Below, one piece after another: positions 1-12,139 of a DNA stretch of 64,000 nucleotides. Made by a program: the position numbers and the translations under genes. The notes under the pieces are model-generated. The model did not search any database and was not told where the DNA came from. It worked only from the letters and a program-made list of their open reading frames with translations. Origin of the DNA: Callorhinus ursinus (lineage: Eukaryota; Chordata; Mammalia; Carnivora; Otariidae); contig NW_020312894.1 in assembly GCF_003265705.1 (NCBI RefSeq), positions 4,354,930 to 4,418,929 on the forward strand. Reading direction: 5' to 3'. Position 1 is the stretch's first letter, and each line of letters starts with the position of its first letter.

Positions 1-2120
1 AAAAAAAAAAAAGAAAGAGAAACCTGTGTCTCCCTTCCCTAGGAAATCCACTGGCGAGCTTCGAGAATGGAGATACAAGCAGAATCTCGTTTCCACGAGG
101 CTTTCTTCGGAGTGCAAGCTGACTCTCCAGTTCCTGAGCCCTGTAATAATAACAATATCATCTAACAGATGGGCTTTTAATTTACAAAACCCCTCCCCTG
201 GGTTGTTCGTGCATTTAGGCCTAAAACGTCTGGACCAGGAGGATACACCCCTGTGTTTTCCTGCTGAAATCCGAGAGGATGCTTGGCACGTCCCAGGTGA
301 CGCGGCCGGAAGGGGAGGAGCCAGAAGCCACGCCCTCGCTTGGGGCAGAGACTCGACTGGGGAAGGTAGAGGAGAATCTAAGAGAACAGGTTCTGTCTCT
401 TTCTTTTAAAATGGCTCCTCTTTTCCATGAGGAATTTTAAGAAACCAAAGGCTGCCCCAGGAAGACCACATTCAGGCCTCACCAAGCTAGTCCTTCAGGC
501 AGGTCCTTCTTTCGGGAGCCCTTCCCAAGCACAGGAGACTCTTGACTTGACACGGGCTCACCAGGGTCCCACCAGTCGCTTCCGGAATATCTGGGTCTCC
601 ATTTCAAACTAGAACCCGGCACAGAAAGACCACGTCCCAACAAGACCTACAGGGGAGAGGGAAGCCGGCATACATAATCCCCCTCTGTGGCGTTCCGGTC
701 CCTCTCAGGCAGCCGGCCTCCTTGGCCGCCCCAAGAGGACATAAAGGCCTGACCGTCTGCTTCCTGGTCCCCAAGCTGAGATACATCTCCCCACGACATC
801 ACTTGGATGCATAGAGTCTTCATCACGCTCACGTGACAAAGCCGATACCACCCCTTCTCTTCCTTCCAGAATGAAAGCCAACTGTCACGCCCTCCTTTGC
901 CAGAATTTGTCTCCAGGACCTGGGCCACTCTCAGAATGACTCATGTGCCCCCTCCTGCCCTTTCTTCTCTCCAGGCTGGTTCATTCATTGAGACATTTTC
1001 TTTTTCAATTGCTGATTACATATGTTAACATTTACATTGACGCCCCATCTGAGCTATCACCAAAAGCTTCTGCCTTGCAGTGGGTGTCATCAGATCCCCG
1101 CCCTGTGGCTTGGGTGGCCAGGTGGCTTTCTGTCACACAAGTGCCAAAAAACCCCACTTCTGCACTGGAAACAAACACGCTCTCCCAGTGCAGGGCCGTG
1201 GGAGTCCCGGGTGCCCGTGCGGAGGGAATAATTGGGATCATTAAAAACAACAAAACCTCTCTTCAAATCCTGCCTTGGTGTAAAGTAAAATAATTAAGAG
1301 GGAAAGTTATCTTGAATTAGGGAGGCCGATTTCTGAGCTCCCTGTGTCTACACTCTTGGTGCCGGCCCCAAGCCCAACGCCGGAGGGCCTTCCTTCCATC
1401 ACGTTCCGGATGTGGCTCTGGACAACCACCAAAGCAGAGAAGGAGCTCTAGAGCACTTGAACCAGTAGACACTGGGCTGTGTGGGGCATAAGGAAAAAGA
1501 ATCCAAACTATGTGTGTTTGTTCATTGCCACAATTCCATTAATTGTAAATATGGTTGCTGTGTACCAATCAGCTGTTGGCCTATGTTTTTTGTTTTTTTC
1601 TTTCTTTTTTTTTCTCAACAAATTAGTTAACAGGAGGAGCTATGCAGAGCCTTAAGAAGGGCCATTGGGTAGAAAAAACATCTGCAAAAGTGAACAACAA
1701 CCAAAAAATCTGAACTGAATTACAATGGAGAGGCAGTAAGTTGTCTGAAGGGGGGATCTGCCGGAAATAGGGTGTGTTCAGGAGCTGGCCCTGCTCCTAA
1801 GAGGGGCTCTGTGCTGAGGCAGGTGTGCCCATAAAGGCGCTACATTGAAATGCTCAAGGAATCCTGATCCATCATGCATTTTGCCCCTTTCCTAAAGAGC
1901 ATAAACAATGTTTCCTATGCCACTTGGAGAGCAGGAGCTCTCCAATAAGAAATGCAAACGAATGTCTCCCTTTCACCTCTGGGTTAAAGTCTTGGAGGAC
2001 GGGCACACTCCGTGACCCCACCAGAAGGATGATGCTAAGCTGGCTGCGTAAGAAGAGGTGATTGTCACCCTTCCTGGAGGACAGACACTGTATGTTTGTG
2101 ATAACGTTTTAAAGGGAGCC
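1..2120. other. Unique sequence, no gene recognised
   Basis: Opens inside a short A-rich run and continues as mixed-composition DNA. Several short open frames cross it on both strands, but none resembles a known protein or shows a convincing splice pattern. A T-rich patch lies near 1588-1616. No repeat family is recognisable. Confidence 0.5.
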
Positions 2121-2124
2121 AGTA

Positions 2125-2245
2125 GGTGCAATTGATTCTCGTTCCCACATTTTACATAAAAGAAGCTCAGTAGGTAGTTCAGCTTCCCAAAATCACAAAT
2201 GAAGTGAATTTCATAGTCTAAGTTTGGTCTCCAGAGATGAGCATG
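2125..2245 (+). repeat. Possible MIR fragment (old tRNA-derived SINE)
   Basis: The order of motifs follows the MIR core: a 'cccacattttacataaa' segment, then 'agaagctcag', a 'cttcccaaaatcacaaat' segment and a 'gtctaagtttggtctc' end. This matches the MIR order of fraction-of-template motifs (ccattttacagatg, gaggctcag, cttgcccaaggtcac, and so on). Divergence is high, so the call is tentative. Confidence 0.35.
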
Positions 2246-3110
2246 ATAGTTTTACAGTTCAATCTTTTGGCAGGTTTTATTTTATTTTATTTAATAACGG
2301 GCTTGAACTGATCTATTTTTAGAGAAAGCAGGAAACAGGCCCATTCGGAAGAAACGGTTCTGGACAAGCCAGGAAGCCCAGCCCTGTCACCATGCACAGT
2401 GTCCGTTACCAGCTTAATGCAGCGATATCTGTGGAAAACCACTTCACCCCACATTAAAAGGGGCTTATCCTTGGGGCTTACCTCGCCACTGCATCAGCTG
2501 CGGGTCTTTGCTTAAAGACTTACAGGCAAAGCACTTACAGTTCCCAATCCAGTGACATTTGCAGCTCACTATAATTTATTGAATATTGTCCAAAGAGCAA
2601 ACACAAGGCTTATCCTGGTGGCGTTTTAGTTGGGTTGTAAATGTTTGCCATTTACCAAGAATAGAAGGAAAAAATGGGACAGGGGCATCAGAGAGACTGA
2701 AAAAGAGGGAAGAAGAGAGGGAGAGATGTAAAGATACAGGACGAGAAACAGATCAGCATCCATGATCTTGTGAAGCATGGCGCTCATGTCCCAGCTGTCA
2801 TCTCCATGCCTGGGGTCACTTCACATTCACGGAGGGCTCCTTTGCTCACTCGAGGCTCAGCTGTGAACACTCACACATTTGCCAAGTTGCCTTGGCTGTG
2901 TCCTTCTTCCTCGCTGGCTGGGCTTATCTGAGAGCCTGACTCAGAGAGGGACTCACGTCCACATGCTGAGGAGGAATTTGGGAACATCCCGCCTCCCTCA
3001 TCCCATAGGCAAAGGGTCCTACATAAAATAAAGGTTCTTGGGGAGGGAAGGGCCGGAGCGGCTGACTGAGGTTATCACAATTTATAAACAGACTCAGTTA
3101 TTTGATAAAG
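2246..3110. other. Unique sequence, no gene recognised
   Basis: Mixed-composition DNA with a short pentanucleotide T/A patch near 2276-2292 and a purine-rich stretch at 2690-2755. I see no open frame with family resemblance and no clear repeat. Confidence 0.4.
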
Positions 3111-3114
3111 TTAG

Positions 3115-3815
3115 AGAGAAACAGCTGGATACAACATTATTAGCTATGAGGGTGATGCAAATTAAAACCACAATGAGACAGCACTACATACCTATCACCT
3201 ATCAGAACATCTAAATAAAAAGATAGTGATGACATCAAACCCTGGCACAAACAATGAACCACTGGATCACTCATTCACTGCACATGATATAAAATGGTGC
3301 AGCCACTCTGAGAAACATTTTGGCAATTTCTTAAAAAGTGGGCAGGCAATTATCAAAGAATCCAGCAATTGGACTCATTGGCCATTGTCACAGAGAAATG
3401 AGGAATTTACATTTACACAAAAACCTGTACACAAATATTTATAGCAGATCTACTTGTAAAAGCACAAAACTGGAAATGATCCAGTTGTCTTTAAATAGGT
3501 GAATGATTAAACAAAGTATGTATATGGAATGCTACTCAGAAAGAAGAAAGAATCAAGTATTGATGCACACAACAACTTGATGTATCTCAGGGAAGTCAAT
3601 CTCAGGTCATCACAGAAAGTGTGCTTCAATTCATGTAACATTCTTGAAATAAGAAAATAAAGGAGATGGAGAAGAGAGCAGTGCTTGCCCCCGTTAGAGA
3701 TTGGGGGCGAAGGATGTAGCTATAAGAGGGGGGCATCCAGGGAGCCCGAACAGTTCATCCTGACTGTGGTGATGGCTGGTTACATGAGTCTACACATAGA
3801 CACGATGGCAGAGAA

Positions 3816-3867
<52 letters not shown>

Positions 3868-4046
3868 ATAAAGGTACAACTGATGAAATCTGAAAAAGCC
3901 TTATGGGTGATACTGATGTCAGTTTCCTGGTCTTAATGTCACACAATCGTTATGTGAGATGAAGGGCATGTGAAACCTCTCTATACATTTTATAGTTACC
4001 TGCAATCTACAATATTTAAAACCTAAATAAATAAATAAATAAATAA
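3115..4046 (+). mobile_element. L1 (L1M-type) 3' end, sense
   Basis: The segment reads through the mammalian L1 landmarks in order. These are the end of ORF2 ('gatgcaaattaaaaccacaatgag', then the 'attggactcattggcc' and 'aaacctgtacacaaatatttatagcag' motifs) and then the 3' UTR ('tgatgcacacaacaacttgatg', 'gtgatggctggttacatgag'). It ends in an AAAT-rich tail. Many stops and indels show it is dead. A (CA)n tract expanded inside its 3' UTR. The element is 5'-truncated, the normal state of most L1 copies. Confidence 0.8.
3819..3865 (+). repeat. (CA)n microsatellite
   Basis: Uninterrupted CA dinucleotide run of about 23 units inside the L1 3' UTR. Pure runs of this length are usually length-polymorphic. 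Confidence 0.97.
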
Positions 4047-4108
4047 GGGAAGAGAGAGGAGGAGGAGGAGAAGGAGGAGAAAGGAAGAGAGGAGAGGGGA
4101 GGAAGCCA
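4023..4108 (+). repeat. (AAAT)n tail plus GA-rich low-complexity tract
   Basis: About six AAAT units close the L1 tail. They are followed by roughly 60 bases of purine-only sequence built from GAGGAG and AAGGAG motifs. Confidence 0.9.
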
Positions 4109-4436
4109 CGTGGCAGGATGTGCTAAATGACCACCTGGTCCATGTATTGTGTGCAGGAAGGAGCCCATGATGACAAGCAACTTCAGTAGGTGCACGGAGA
4201 CCCCATTACTTACCAGGTAGCAATGGTCCTCAGTAAATGGGTGTTGTTTGTTCGTATGACAATTATCAAGGAAAGTTCATATACTCCCTGAAACAGGTTA
4301 TCAATAAACAAATTGTCATTAGACCAGACATTTCGTTGGTTTTGACAGAGGAGAAGGATTTTTATGAAGAGTTATTCAGCTTAAAAATATTCTTATTTTG
4401 GTACAGATGCTCCTCATTTAAAGATTTTTTAAATAT

Positions 4437-4653
4437 GGGGGCGCCTGGGGGGCTCAGTCTGTTAAGCGTCTGCCCTCAGCTCAGGTCATGATCCCAGGGA
4501 CCTGGAATCCAGTCCCACACTGGGCTCCCGGCTCAGCGGGGAGCCTGCTTCTCCCTCTGCCTCTCCCTCTGCTGCTCCCCCTGCTTGTGTTCTCTCGCGC
4601 GCTCACTCACTCTCTCTCTCTCTCTTTCAAATAAATAAATAAAATCTTTAATT
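4437..4653 (+). mobile_element. CAN-SINE (carnivore tRNA-Lys SINE), sense
   Basis: Starts with the 'ggggcgcctgg' head and contains the tRNA-derived A-box region (ggctcagtctgttaagc). A CT-rich middle and an AAATAA/AATAAA-type tail follow. The flanks share an imperfect target-site duplication ending in 'ttttttaaat' (about 4425-4434 and 4654-4663). Transcription of its source was by RNA polymerase III and mobilisation by L1. It encodes nothing. Confidence 0.95.
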
Positions 4654-4663
4654 TTTTTTAAAT

Positions 4664-5968
4664 GTGAGTGAGTTACATGAAATGATGTGAATACTGGCAT
4701 GATAGTTGGTGTGTGGTATTTAAATGCGGATGGGGTGTTTGTAGCTGACGCGCACACAGCTGTCTTGCCAACCTTGGGGACCGGGCCACCACCCCCTCTA
4801 CCAAGTCATGTTCCATCCGTTTCCGGGGCAGATAGAGTTGATGAAACATGTGAGGCCCTGACCATTCACAGCTAATTTCTTTCCTGCTAATAAAATTACA
4901 AAAGCAAATCTATTGATATTTGGGTCAAGGTTTTGAAAATGTTAAAGACACAGAGACTTAAAATCTTATCTTACTGGTCACGACCCACTGGTGTGTTCCT
5001 GAAATCACTTAGATCTCCAACCAGCACTTGTTAAAAAATGAGACTAAACTGAATAAAATAGAAAATGTTAAAGATCTTGGCTTATACTAGAGATAAGTAG
5101 TGTTTTGTGGAACTTTTCTTAATTAGGGGTGCACATACACACACATGTACGCTGGGTAGTGGTGTCAAAAAGATTAAAAATAATTATAAAGTATATATTG
5201 CAGAATAAACACATGTTTAATAAGCAGATTAATGATTGCTCTCACATTTTTAATTTGCCCGATTCTGCTCCTGAATGTGAATTTACCAAGACCCAATATG
5301 CCCATGTTAGCTTATTAAATGTTGAGTTTGAGGGTCCCTGAGAAAGTTTAATGTGGTGATGTTTATCAAAGGCCTTTGTAAACTCTCCAGCTTTGCCCAG
5401 ATGTGTGGGCTTCTGCTGCCGATACCCTTGGAAAACTGAAAATGTTCGTAAGGGCAGCATTTTTAAGCACTTGGTGCTTGGTGGGTTTTAGGCCTGAGAA
5501 AGTGGAGGGTACAAGCGATGCAGTTCAAAGGCCAAGCTGTAACTTCCCACTGCGTCACCGTGAGCAGTCCCGCCCCTGGCCGATGTGTCATTTCTCTGCA
5601 GACCAATTTCATTGTCAATTTCCAGGTGGATCACAGCTTCCCAGGCTTTCTTCTGTTACCAGCAGAGCCTGTCCTGGAGGAATCACCAGGTCTGCTCTGG
5701 AGATTTACATTTGCCCCTCACCTCCATGGCCCTGGACTTGTCAGCCAGTGGGTGGGGGTCAGGTGCACCACGCCAGCCATGGGCAACACTGTAGCCCAGG
5801 TCAGGTGAGGCCCGCCGTAATCCACAGTGCTGGCTCTGTTGATCCGAGTGCTGGGATTCTGGGTAAAGGCCCTCTGGGGAGTGGTCAGTGCCTGGGGAGA
5901 TATTGGGGTATCCGACCCGACATGTGGCCAGTAGTCAGAGCCCTCTGTCTCCCTCCCTCTTAGGCTGC
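4664..5968. other. Unique sequence, no gene recognised
   Basis: AT-rich to about 5.25 kb, then mixed composition. An open frame of about 186 codons at 5403-5963 on the plus strand has no recognisable domain and no start context that separates it from chance. I leave it as non-coding. Confidence 0.4.
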
Positions 5969-5969
5969 C

Positions 5970-6128
5970 AGAGGGTCAAATGATGAGACTTCTCCCATTT
6001 GACAGATGGGAAGACTAAGGCTCAGGGGACCAAGACAGTAGTTTACCCTGCAGAATCAGCAGATGGCCAACTTTAAATTCAATACCAGGTATTCAACCTA
6101 CATACCCTAGCCCGCTTCTATAACACCA
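5970..6128 (+). repeat. MIR fragment, sense
   Basis: Shows the MIR core in order: 'cccatttgacagatggga', 'agactaaggctcaggg', then 'cagcagatggccaa' and a degenerate '3-prime' end at 'cccgcttctataacacca'. Old, non-autonomous L2-dependent SINE. Confidence 0.65.
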
Positions 6129-8636
6129 ATGATTCAGGCACCTTGCTCACTTGTGACTGTCATCTAGAGCCCCTGGGAAGCACAGCATAGAAATCCCTAC
6201 CTGTAGCCTTGAAGGCTGGTGGGCGCTGGAAGCACAAATGCATGAGTATGCCCAAGATCTAGGAAGAAAGCTAAGAATTGAATTGCCCACTATTTTCAAG
6301 AGGCTCTACATTCATGTCTGTGATTATTCACACCTGTCATGCCAAGGCAACAGAGGGGGCATGTGCTAGACCCATTGGAAAAATAAGAAAAATAAGGGAT
6401 GGGACATGTTCAAGGTCACAGGCAAATGAGCCCAAAGCCATGATCCAGGCTGCAGGACCCATGAACCAGGCAATAGGGCCAGGGAGGGCTTGAGAAGCTT
6501 CCTGAGCTCTGGAAGGAACTGTGGACTTACCCTCCCCTTCCCTGCATCCCTTTTCATCTCTCCTTGGAGTCTACAGAGCACATTTTTTGGTGAAGCAAAA
6601 CCCAATTTCACAAATTATATATTACAAAATATGTTGCATCTCAGTCTGCTGGGTGTGCATAATACATATGGCCTCTTTAATATTTCCCCGGCTTCTCTGT
6701 TGATGAGCTAGAGACGTCCAAGAAAATGTACATTTTTACTTTAATTGAATCTGGGGACACACTGGTTGGTGGGGGAGGGGTGTGCAGGCAGCAGTTTCTG
6801 TCACGTATTCATGCAGTACATGAACCTTAATGGCCTCCCGTTCCATGTGACAAGAGCACATGTGTCTTTAGGTTTTATGGGAACCAAGCATTCCACTGAG
6901 CTGAGACATGTCTCTGTAGAGCGAACATCCGGTGGGTGATTTCCCAAGCACCCCTGCCGGGAGCTCCTTACGTTTTTCCCTGCAGATCCCAAGCGGATTC
7001 ACACTGTTGTGGCCCATCTCTGCTTGCTGATGCATTACAAGGCTGTTTCAGCACGCATGCATTTTAGGGGATGCGCACACTTTTGCTGACCGTGGTCCCA
7101 TCTGAATAATAGCTAATAATAGTACCGGGAGGTCACAGAGGTTTTCCTGGGAAGCAGATAGAAAAATGCTCTGGCTCTTTGCCATGCAAAGCTAATCTGA
7201 CTTCTTTTCTGTAGATAAACTCATTTCAACCCAGAAGCTCTTTTTGTGCAATAATATTTCCTTATAGTGGATTAAATTTAAGAAGATGAAAGCGACACTC
7301 ATTTATTTTTCATGTTTATCCATTTTGGATGAAAGCCTTCCTTGGAAGAAAATGCGGTGTTACGGGTCCCCTCATGGGTTTTGGTCAAGGCCACGATGGT
7401 ACAGGGTTCCCCCAGAGCCTTGGGGTCCTAGATCATACCTCTAATGAGGGGTCGGAGACCAGGGACACGACCAGCTCACCCAGTGCCTGTGCCCACAGCC
7501 CCCTCCCGGGATAAAGGATACTGGGAGCAGCAGGTCCTGCGGAAGACTCTCACGGCTGGTGGCCACCAGGCCTGCTGCCACGGAACCCATAGCCCGAGCC
7601 GCAGGGAGCACCTGGGTGCTCCCAGCCTTGAGGGCTGCATGCAGTTCATCTCCTGGCACTCACCCTTGATCTGTGTTTTCCAAACTTCACAACAAAACTT
7701 CAAGAAAAAACTATTAGCTGCAAATTAGGTATTCTGGTGGAAGCCTAGAATTATTTTTCAGGACAGAGGGCTCAATTTCCCGCTCTCAGGTGTATGATTA
7801 AAATCAATTAAATCACTCTTCCAATGTCAGCCGCAAGATTCTCCTGACAAATGAAATTATGCGAGGAAAGTGTTCTCTTCCCTCTCCAGCCTTCCCAGCC
7901 GCGTTCACACCGCACGGGAGATCAAAATGCTCAGCTCCGGGATTTCCGAGATATTTTCCACAAGAACAGGAGCAATCCCCGGACCCCTGTGTGAGTCGAC
8001 GCGGGGGTCTCTGGTGGCCAGATTTGATGGCCTCTGTATGTGGAGATAGATTCGCAGCTAAAGAACAGGAAACGCGACTAGGGAAATTTAACCATTTGGG
8101 GGCTGAGCCAGGCTTCTTTACATAAATTAATGTTTTCTTGGCAGGAATATGAACGGGCCCTTCAAATTTCAGGATGTAACCTTTGCATGTCTCTTTTTAT
8201 GCATGAGACAATCTTCGAGGCATTTTTCTTCCTGAAAAAGCTCTGTCTTATCAGCCCCAGAGGTCCTTGGTGGATTTTAAACCAACCCAGAAGCCCGCTG
8301 ATGGCTTCCCCTCCTTCCAGAGAGTCTGTGGGTTTAGCACAATGCAGCCTGCACTCGACCTGAAAGTCAAGCCAGAGAGCTCTCTTCAAGGGAAAACGTA
8401 AAGTAGCATATTCCCAGGGAGATCAGTAGTTGGGGGACAAAGATTTCTCATTGACAGAGGTGCTCAGATGCAGTTCCACGCTACCTTCAGCAAATTATTT
8501 ACCTCTTAATTTGTTAAAACATATGGGCTTAGGTGTGACTTTTGCCCAAGAGACATTCATTGATATTATATGCTCATTTGGTTTGGCTTTTTTTTTTTTC
8601 CCCATTGAGGATTGAACAAATGTTTGCTGCATTCTG

Positions 8637-8683
8637 GAAGTTTCTTCCCTCTCTCCCTCCCTCTCTTCCTCTCTCCCTGCCCC
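8637..8683 (+). repeat. Pyrimidine-rich (CCCT/CTCT) tract
   Basis: About 47 bases almost entirely C and T, with CTCTCCCTCC-type units. Low-complexity DNA. Confidence 0.85.
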
Positions 8684-8776
8684 AGCTCATGGGGGAAGCC
8701 TTGCCGTGTGATGGCTTTTGTTCCTACACTCTGTTTCCAGTCCAGGGCGTCACCCCAGAGCATGCACCTAAGGAGG

Positions 8777-8836
8777 GGCACACCCAGTCCTGAATGCCTG
8801 GTGAGCGGCACACCCAGTCCTGAATGCCTGGTGAGC
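8777..8836 (+). repeat. 30-bp perfect tandem duplication
   Basis: A 30-bp unit starting 'ggcacacccagtcctgaatg' occurs twice head to tail (8777-8806 and 8807-8836) with no mismatch. The identity implies a recent duplication. Confidence 0.95.
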
Positions 8837-9074
8837 AGGTCCCATTTTCTGTGCCCCTTTGGTGGCTCTGTGTCCCCCCACTCCCTGTCCCCAGCTCCGT
8901 GAGCACCCCCTTTCCCCTCCAGTCTGAATTCAGGCCTTCACACCAGGGCTATCCCAGCCATGTTCCAACAAGGTTCATCTCAAGAGTCACCACCCCATTC
9001 TACTCCCTTAGCATTCCCATGTCCTTGTGCAGGAAGCCCAAATCCCCACAGATATTACCACTGCTCTTGCTCCC

Positions 9075-9690
9075 CACATGCCGTGAACTGGCCACACAGC
9101 ACTGGGACAGCCCTCAAATGTCCACTGCTGTCCTCAACCCAGTCATCTGCAATTGCCATTCTGTCTGGAATGCCCGACCTCTGGTCCATCTTGTGAACCC
9201 TTGGCCTTTGTTCAAAGAAAGATTCATGTGTAGACTGGGGGTAAGCGGACAGAGACTGTGTGGTGAGCCTGGGTATGACATTTGGCTCTAAGACTCAACC
9301 TCGGATATGTCCCTCATGGAGATGTGTGACCTCCCGAAGGCCCGGTCTCATCAGCATCACAGCCATGACAGCATGCCTACCCCTCTGGGAGAGGGTCTCA
9401 GCGCAGATCCCACCTGGACAATTCCTCAATGGGCACAATTGAAGCCTAACATACCTTGGTGGCCCTCAGTGGACCCACTCAGATGCTCCCAGGCAGTGAA
9501 GCACTTGGTCATCTGCACGATTTTGTTGGAGAGCCTTATTGCATGTCTCTGCAGCCTGAAGTGTTCTAGGAGGCATGGGCATTTGTTACATGCCTATCCT
9601 TTATTCTTATAGCATTGAGCAGTGCCTGGCACCTGGTGAATGTCAGTAAGAGCTTCCTATGGAGGGAAATGAATACATGAATGTTAAATT
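9075..9690 (+). mobile_element. L2 (LINE2) 3' region, sense
   Basis: Contains the L2 end-of-ORF motif 'tctggaatgcccgacct'. Later comes the L2 3' signature 'gagcagtgcctggcacctgg', followed by a 'gaatgtcagtaagag' remnant and a 'gaatacatgaatg' end. Order and spacing fit an old, deletion-worn L2 copy. The 5' boundary is uncertain. Confidence 0.6.
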
Positions 9691-10285
9691 TTCTGAAATT
9701 TCCAAACTTTACTATGAAATAAGAGTGGTCCAATGCTGCACAGATCTCCCCATTTTAGATCTGAACATTTTAAGAATAGTTCCTTCAGTAGAAGCTCAGC
9801 TGATGGGATTCCAGGTCTAAATAAGTCCTGCTATCCACCTGCAGCTGTTGAGTGTAGAGGAGACCCCCCAGAGGGCAAGGTCGCTGGCCCCAGGGTAGAC
9901 AGAATCAGGAGACTGTCAGAGCCTTCTTCGTTGGGCAAAAGGAGGCCGTAGTAATAGTGATGACTTCCTTCTCCTGTGCCAAAGCCAGTCACGACCAAGT
10001 CCTCTGACAACTTCCAAGTACGTTTTGAACCCATCCTTTTTCATCCGTTTGAGCTGCAAACACATCTGCCCGGCCCCCAGCCCCAAATGTCTTCACTGGA
10101 TTACAGTAAGAGCCCCCAATGAACTTCTTGCTTCTGTTCTTGCCCACTCCTGACCCTGCAGTGACCCACTCTCCCTCAGATGCCTCCCACCCCACTAAAT
10201 CCCTTTATAGCTCTGCATCTCTCTGGAAATGAAACCCAGGCCCCTCACCCTGGCCTGAAAGATTGTTTCAACGGGGCATTTGAGC
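9691..10285. other. Unique sequence, no gene recognised
   Basis: Mixed-composition DNA with only short chance open frames on both strands. Confidence 0.4.
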
Positions 10286-10289
10286 ATGG

Positions 10290-11130
10290 TTTCATCTTCT
10301 CATTTTTTTACTGGCATTTCTTCTGGGAATTTCCTCTGAGGATCGTTTCAACTTGGAAATTTGTGGGTTTTCAGCTTAATTTTAAAGAGATCTTTACATA
10401 TTAATTATGTTAGCCCTCCGTGGTCATCTGCCTTTGACCTTTCTGAAATTGTCAAAGAGTCTTGCATTTTAATTTTGATGTAGTTCTGCTTCCTTTTACT
10501 CTCCTATCTGGTCTCTGCCATTGGCTAAGTATTTAGAAAGTCCGCAGATGGGACACCTGGGTGGCTCAGTCGGTTAAGCGTCTGCCTCCGGCTTGGGTCA
10601 TGATCCCATGGTCCTGGGAGTGAGCCCCACGTCAGGGTCCCTACTCAGCAGGGAGTCTGCTTCTCCCTTTCCCCCTGCTTGTGCTCTCTCTTTCTCTCTC
10701 TCTCAAATAAATAAATAAATAAAATCTTTTAAAAAAAAGAAAGATAGTTCACAGATGCCTTCAGGTTATGAAAATATTTCCTGTGTGATGCTTTCATAGT
10801 TTGGCTGTTGATAATATACAGGTAGATAGAGATGTATATGCGTGTTAACCTCAGTGAACTAGTTTTCGTAATAGCATTTATTAAATAGACTATCCTTTAC
10901 CTGTTGATTTAAAATTCCTTTGTCCTTTTTAAATTCTGGATCTCCCTCTGTCTCTAGAGGTTTTCTTCTCATCCATTGATGCATCTGTCCTTCTGAACCT
11001 TGTACCACATTTTAATGATTGCATCTCAATAAGTTTTAATATTCTCCACTAATGTTTCTTCCTTTTCAACATTTTCTGAATGATTCTTGTAGGTCCTTTT
11101 TACCAGGTGAATTGTAGAATAATTTTGTTT
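10290..11130 (-). mobile_element. Old L1/HAL1-like fragment, antisense, split by a SINE
   Basis: T-rich plus-strand sequence with the texture of a reversed L1 ORF2 end: 'agagatctttacatattaa', 'gccctccgtggtcatctgcc' and 'catccattgatgcatctgtcc'. These track the usual antisense L1 order. A CAN-SINE interrupts it at 10550. Divergence is high, so the subfamily is not assignable. Confidence 0.55.
10550..10737 (+). mobile_element. CAN-SINE, sense
   Basis: Head 'gggacacctgggtggctcag', tRNA-like promoter region, pyrimidine-rich middle, AAAT-repeat tail and a short A run. Possible worn target duplication: 'agaaag...cagatg' upstream (10535-10550) and similar bases after the tail (10738-10758). Confidence 0.95.
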
Positions 11131-11139
11131 AGTTCTCCA

Positions 11140-11520
11140 CTCCCCAAAAATAACTTCCCTAGAGAAGAATATTACTCAATATTAAAAAGGAATATGCTAT
11201 CTACACACACCACAACGTGGATAAATCTCAAAATAATGATTCTGAGGAGGGATGCCTGGGTGGCTGAGTTGGTTAAGCATCTGCCTTCAGCTCATGTCAT
11301 GATCCCAGGGTCCTGGGATCGAGGCCCATGTCAGGATCCCTGCTCAGCACGGAGTCTGCTTCTCTCTCTCCCTCTGCTCCTCCTCACTGCTCATGCTCTC
11401 TCTCAAATAAATAAAATCTTAAAAAAATATATTATTATTCTGAGGAGAGGAAGGCAGACCAAAAAAAAGGTGGATACTGTATAATTCCATTTACATAAAA
11501 TCCAGGAAAGGCAAACTACT
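11140..11520 (+). mobile_element. L1M-type 3' UTR, sense, split by a SINE
   Basis: Reads 'gaatattactcaatattaaa', 'ccacaacgtggataaatctc' and, after the SINE, 'ggtggatactgtataattcc' and 'atttacataaaatccagg'. This is the standard L1M order just after ORF2. The opposite orientation of the L1 immediately upstream makes it a separate insertion or a rearranged copy. Confidence 0.75.
11249..11432 (+). mobile_element. CAN-SINE, sense, inserted in an L1
   Basis: Head 'gggatgcctgggtggctgag', CT-rich middle, AATAAA-bearing tail and A7. Flanked by a good target-site duplication: 'taatgattctgagga' (11234-11248) against 'tattattctgaggag' (11433-11447). The duplication rejoins the interrupted L1 reading order. 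Confidence 0.96.
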
Positions 11521-12135
11521 CTTCTATTAGTATACTTAATTTGACATTTTGACAGGATTTTTGTACCTCTAGTCAAAAGTAAAAGTGATCAATAGTTTTA
11601 TTTCTGTGTGTGTGTGTGTCATCTTTGTGGATTTAGACATGAGAGGTTACTCCATTCTTATCAAATGAATCCATAGACTGTAGCATCTGGTACAGAAAAG
11701 GCCTAGGTCAGTCGGGAGGCCCAGAAAGTAGAGGAGGTACAGATGCCTTAGTTGTGGGGTTGGGGGGATCCCCCAGGGATCCGAGGGGAGGAGTCAGGGC
11801 TCCGGGCAGTAGGGAGGCACTGCGCTCGGTGGTCAGGCTGGGGGTCTTACCAATTGGCAAGAAATATTTTAACAACAATTATAGACTGAACGCGAACCCT
11901 CAAAATGGAGCTTAACCTGTTTCTAACCCTAGTCCCGATGCCTTGCTGAGCCAGCCACAGGGCCACAGAACTTACATGGTTGCTCCACAGGCAGATGTAA
12001 GCACCTCAGGAGGCCACCAGTAACAAGCAGATTCTCAGCACCCTGTCAGCAGAATAATCGAGACTGAGATAACTTTTTTCCAATTTCTTCCATCATTACT
12101 GGGCAATTCAGTTTTGTTACTTCATATTTTTCTAA
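11521..12135. other. Unique sequence, no gene recognised
   Basis: Includes a short (TG)n patch at 11604-11619 and a 12-bp palindrome with BamHI-site centre at 11763-11774. No gene seen. Confidence 0.4.
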
Positions 12136-12139
12136 AATG

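Larger units (their letters stand above)
6129..9070. other. Mostly unique sequence, no gene recognised
   Basis: No protein or RNA gene seen. A possible but weak MIR-like core lies at about 6395-6450. Two AT-rich, low-divergence-looking blocks (7090-7330 and 7690-7870) have the texture of conserved non-coding DNA, though this cannot be tested here. A pyrimidine tract occupies 8637-8683. Confidence 0.4.

Noticed and set aside
4437..4653. tRNA gene signal in CAN-SINE heads (all twelve copies)
   Set aside because: The tRNA-like boxes belong to SINEs. No cloverleaf with an intact anticodon arm and acceptor stem is present.
5403..5963. Open frame of about 186 codons
   Set aside because: No family resemblance. 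Overlapping frames of similar quality exist on the same strand, as expected for chance.
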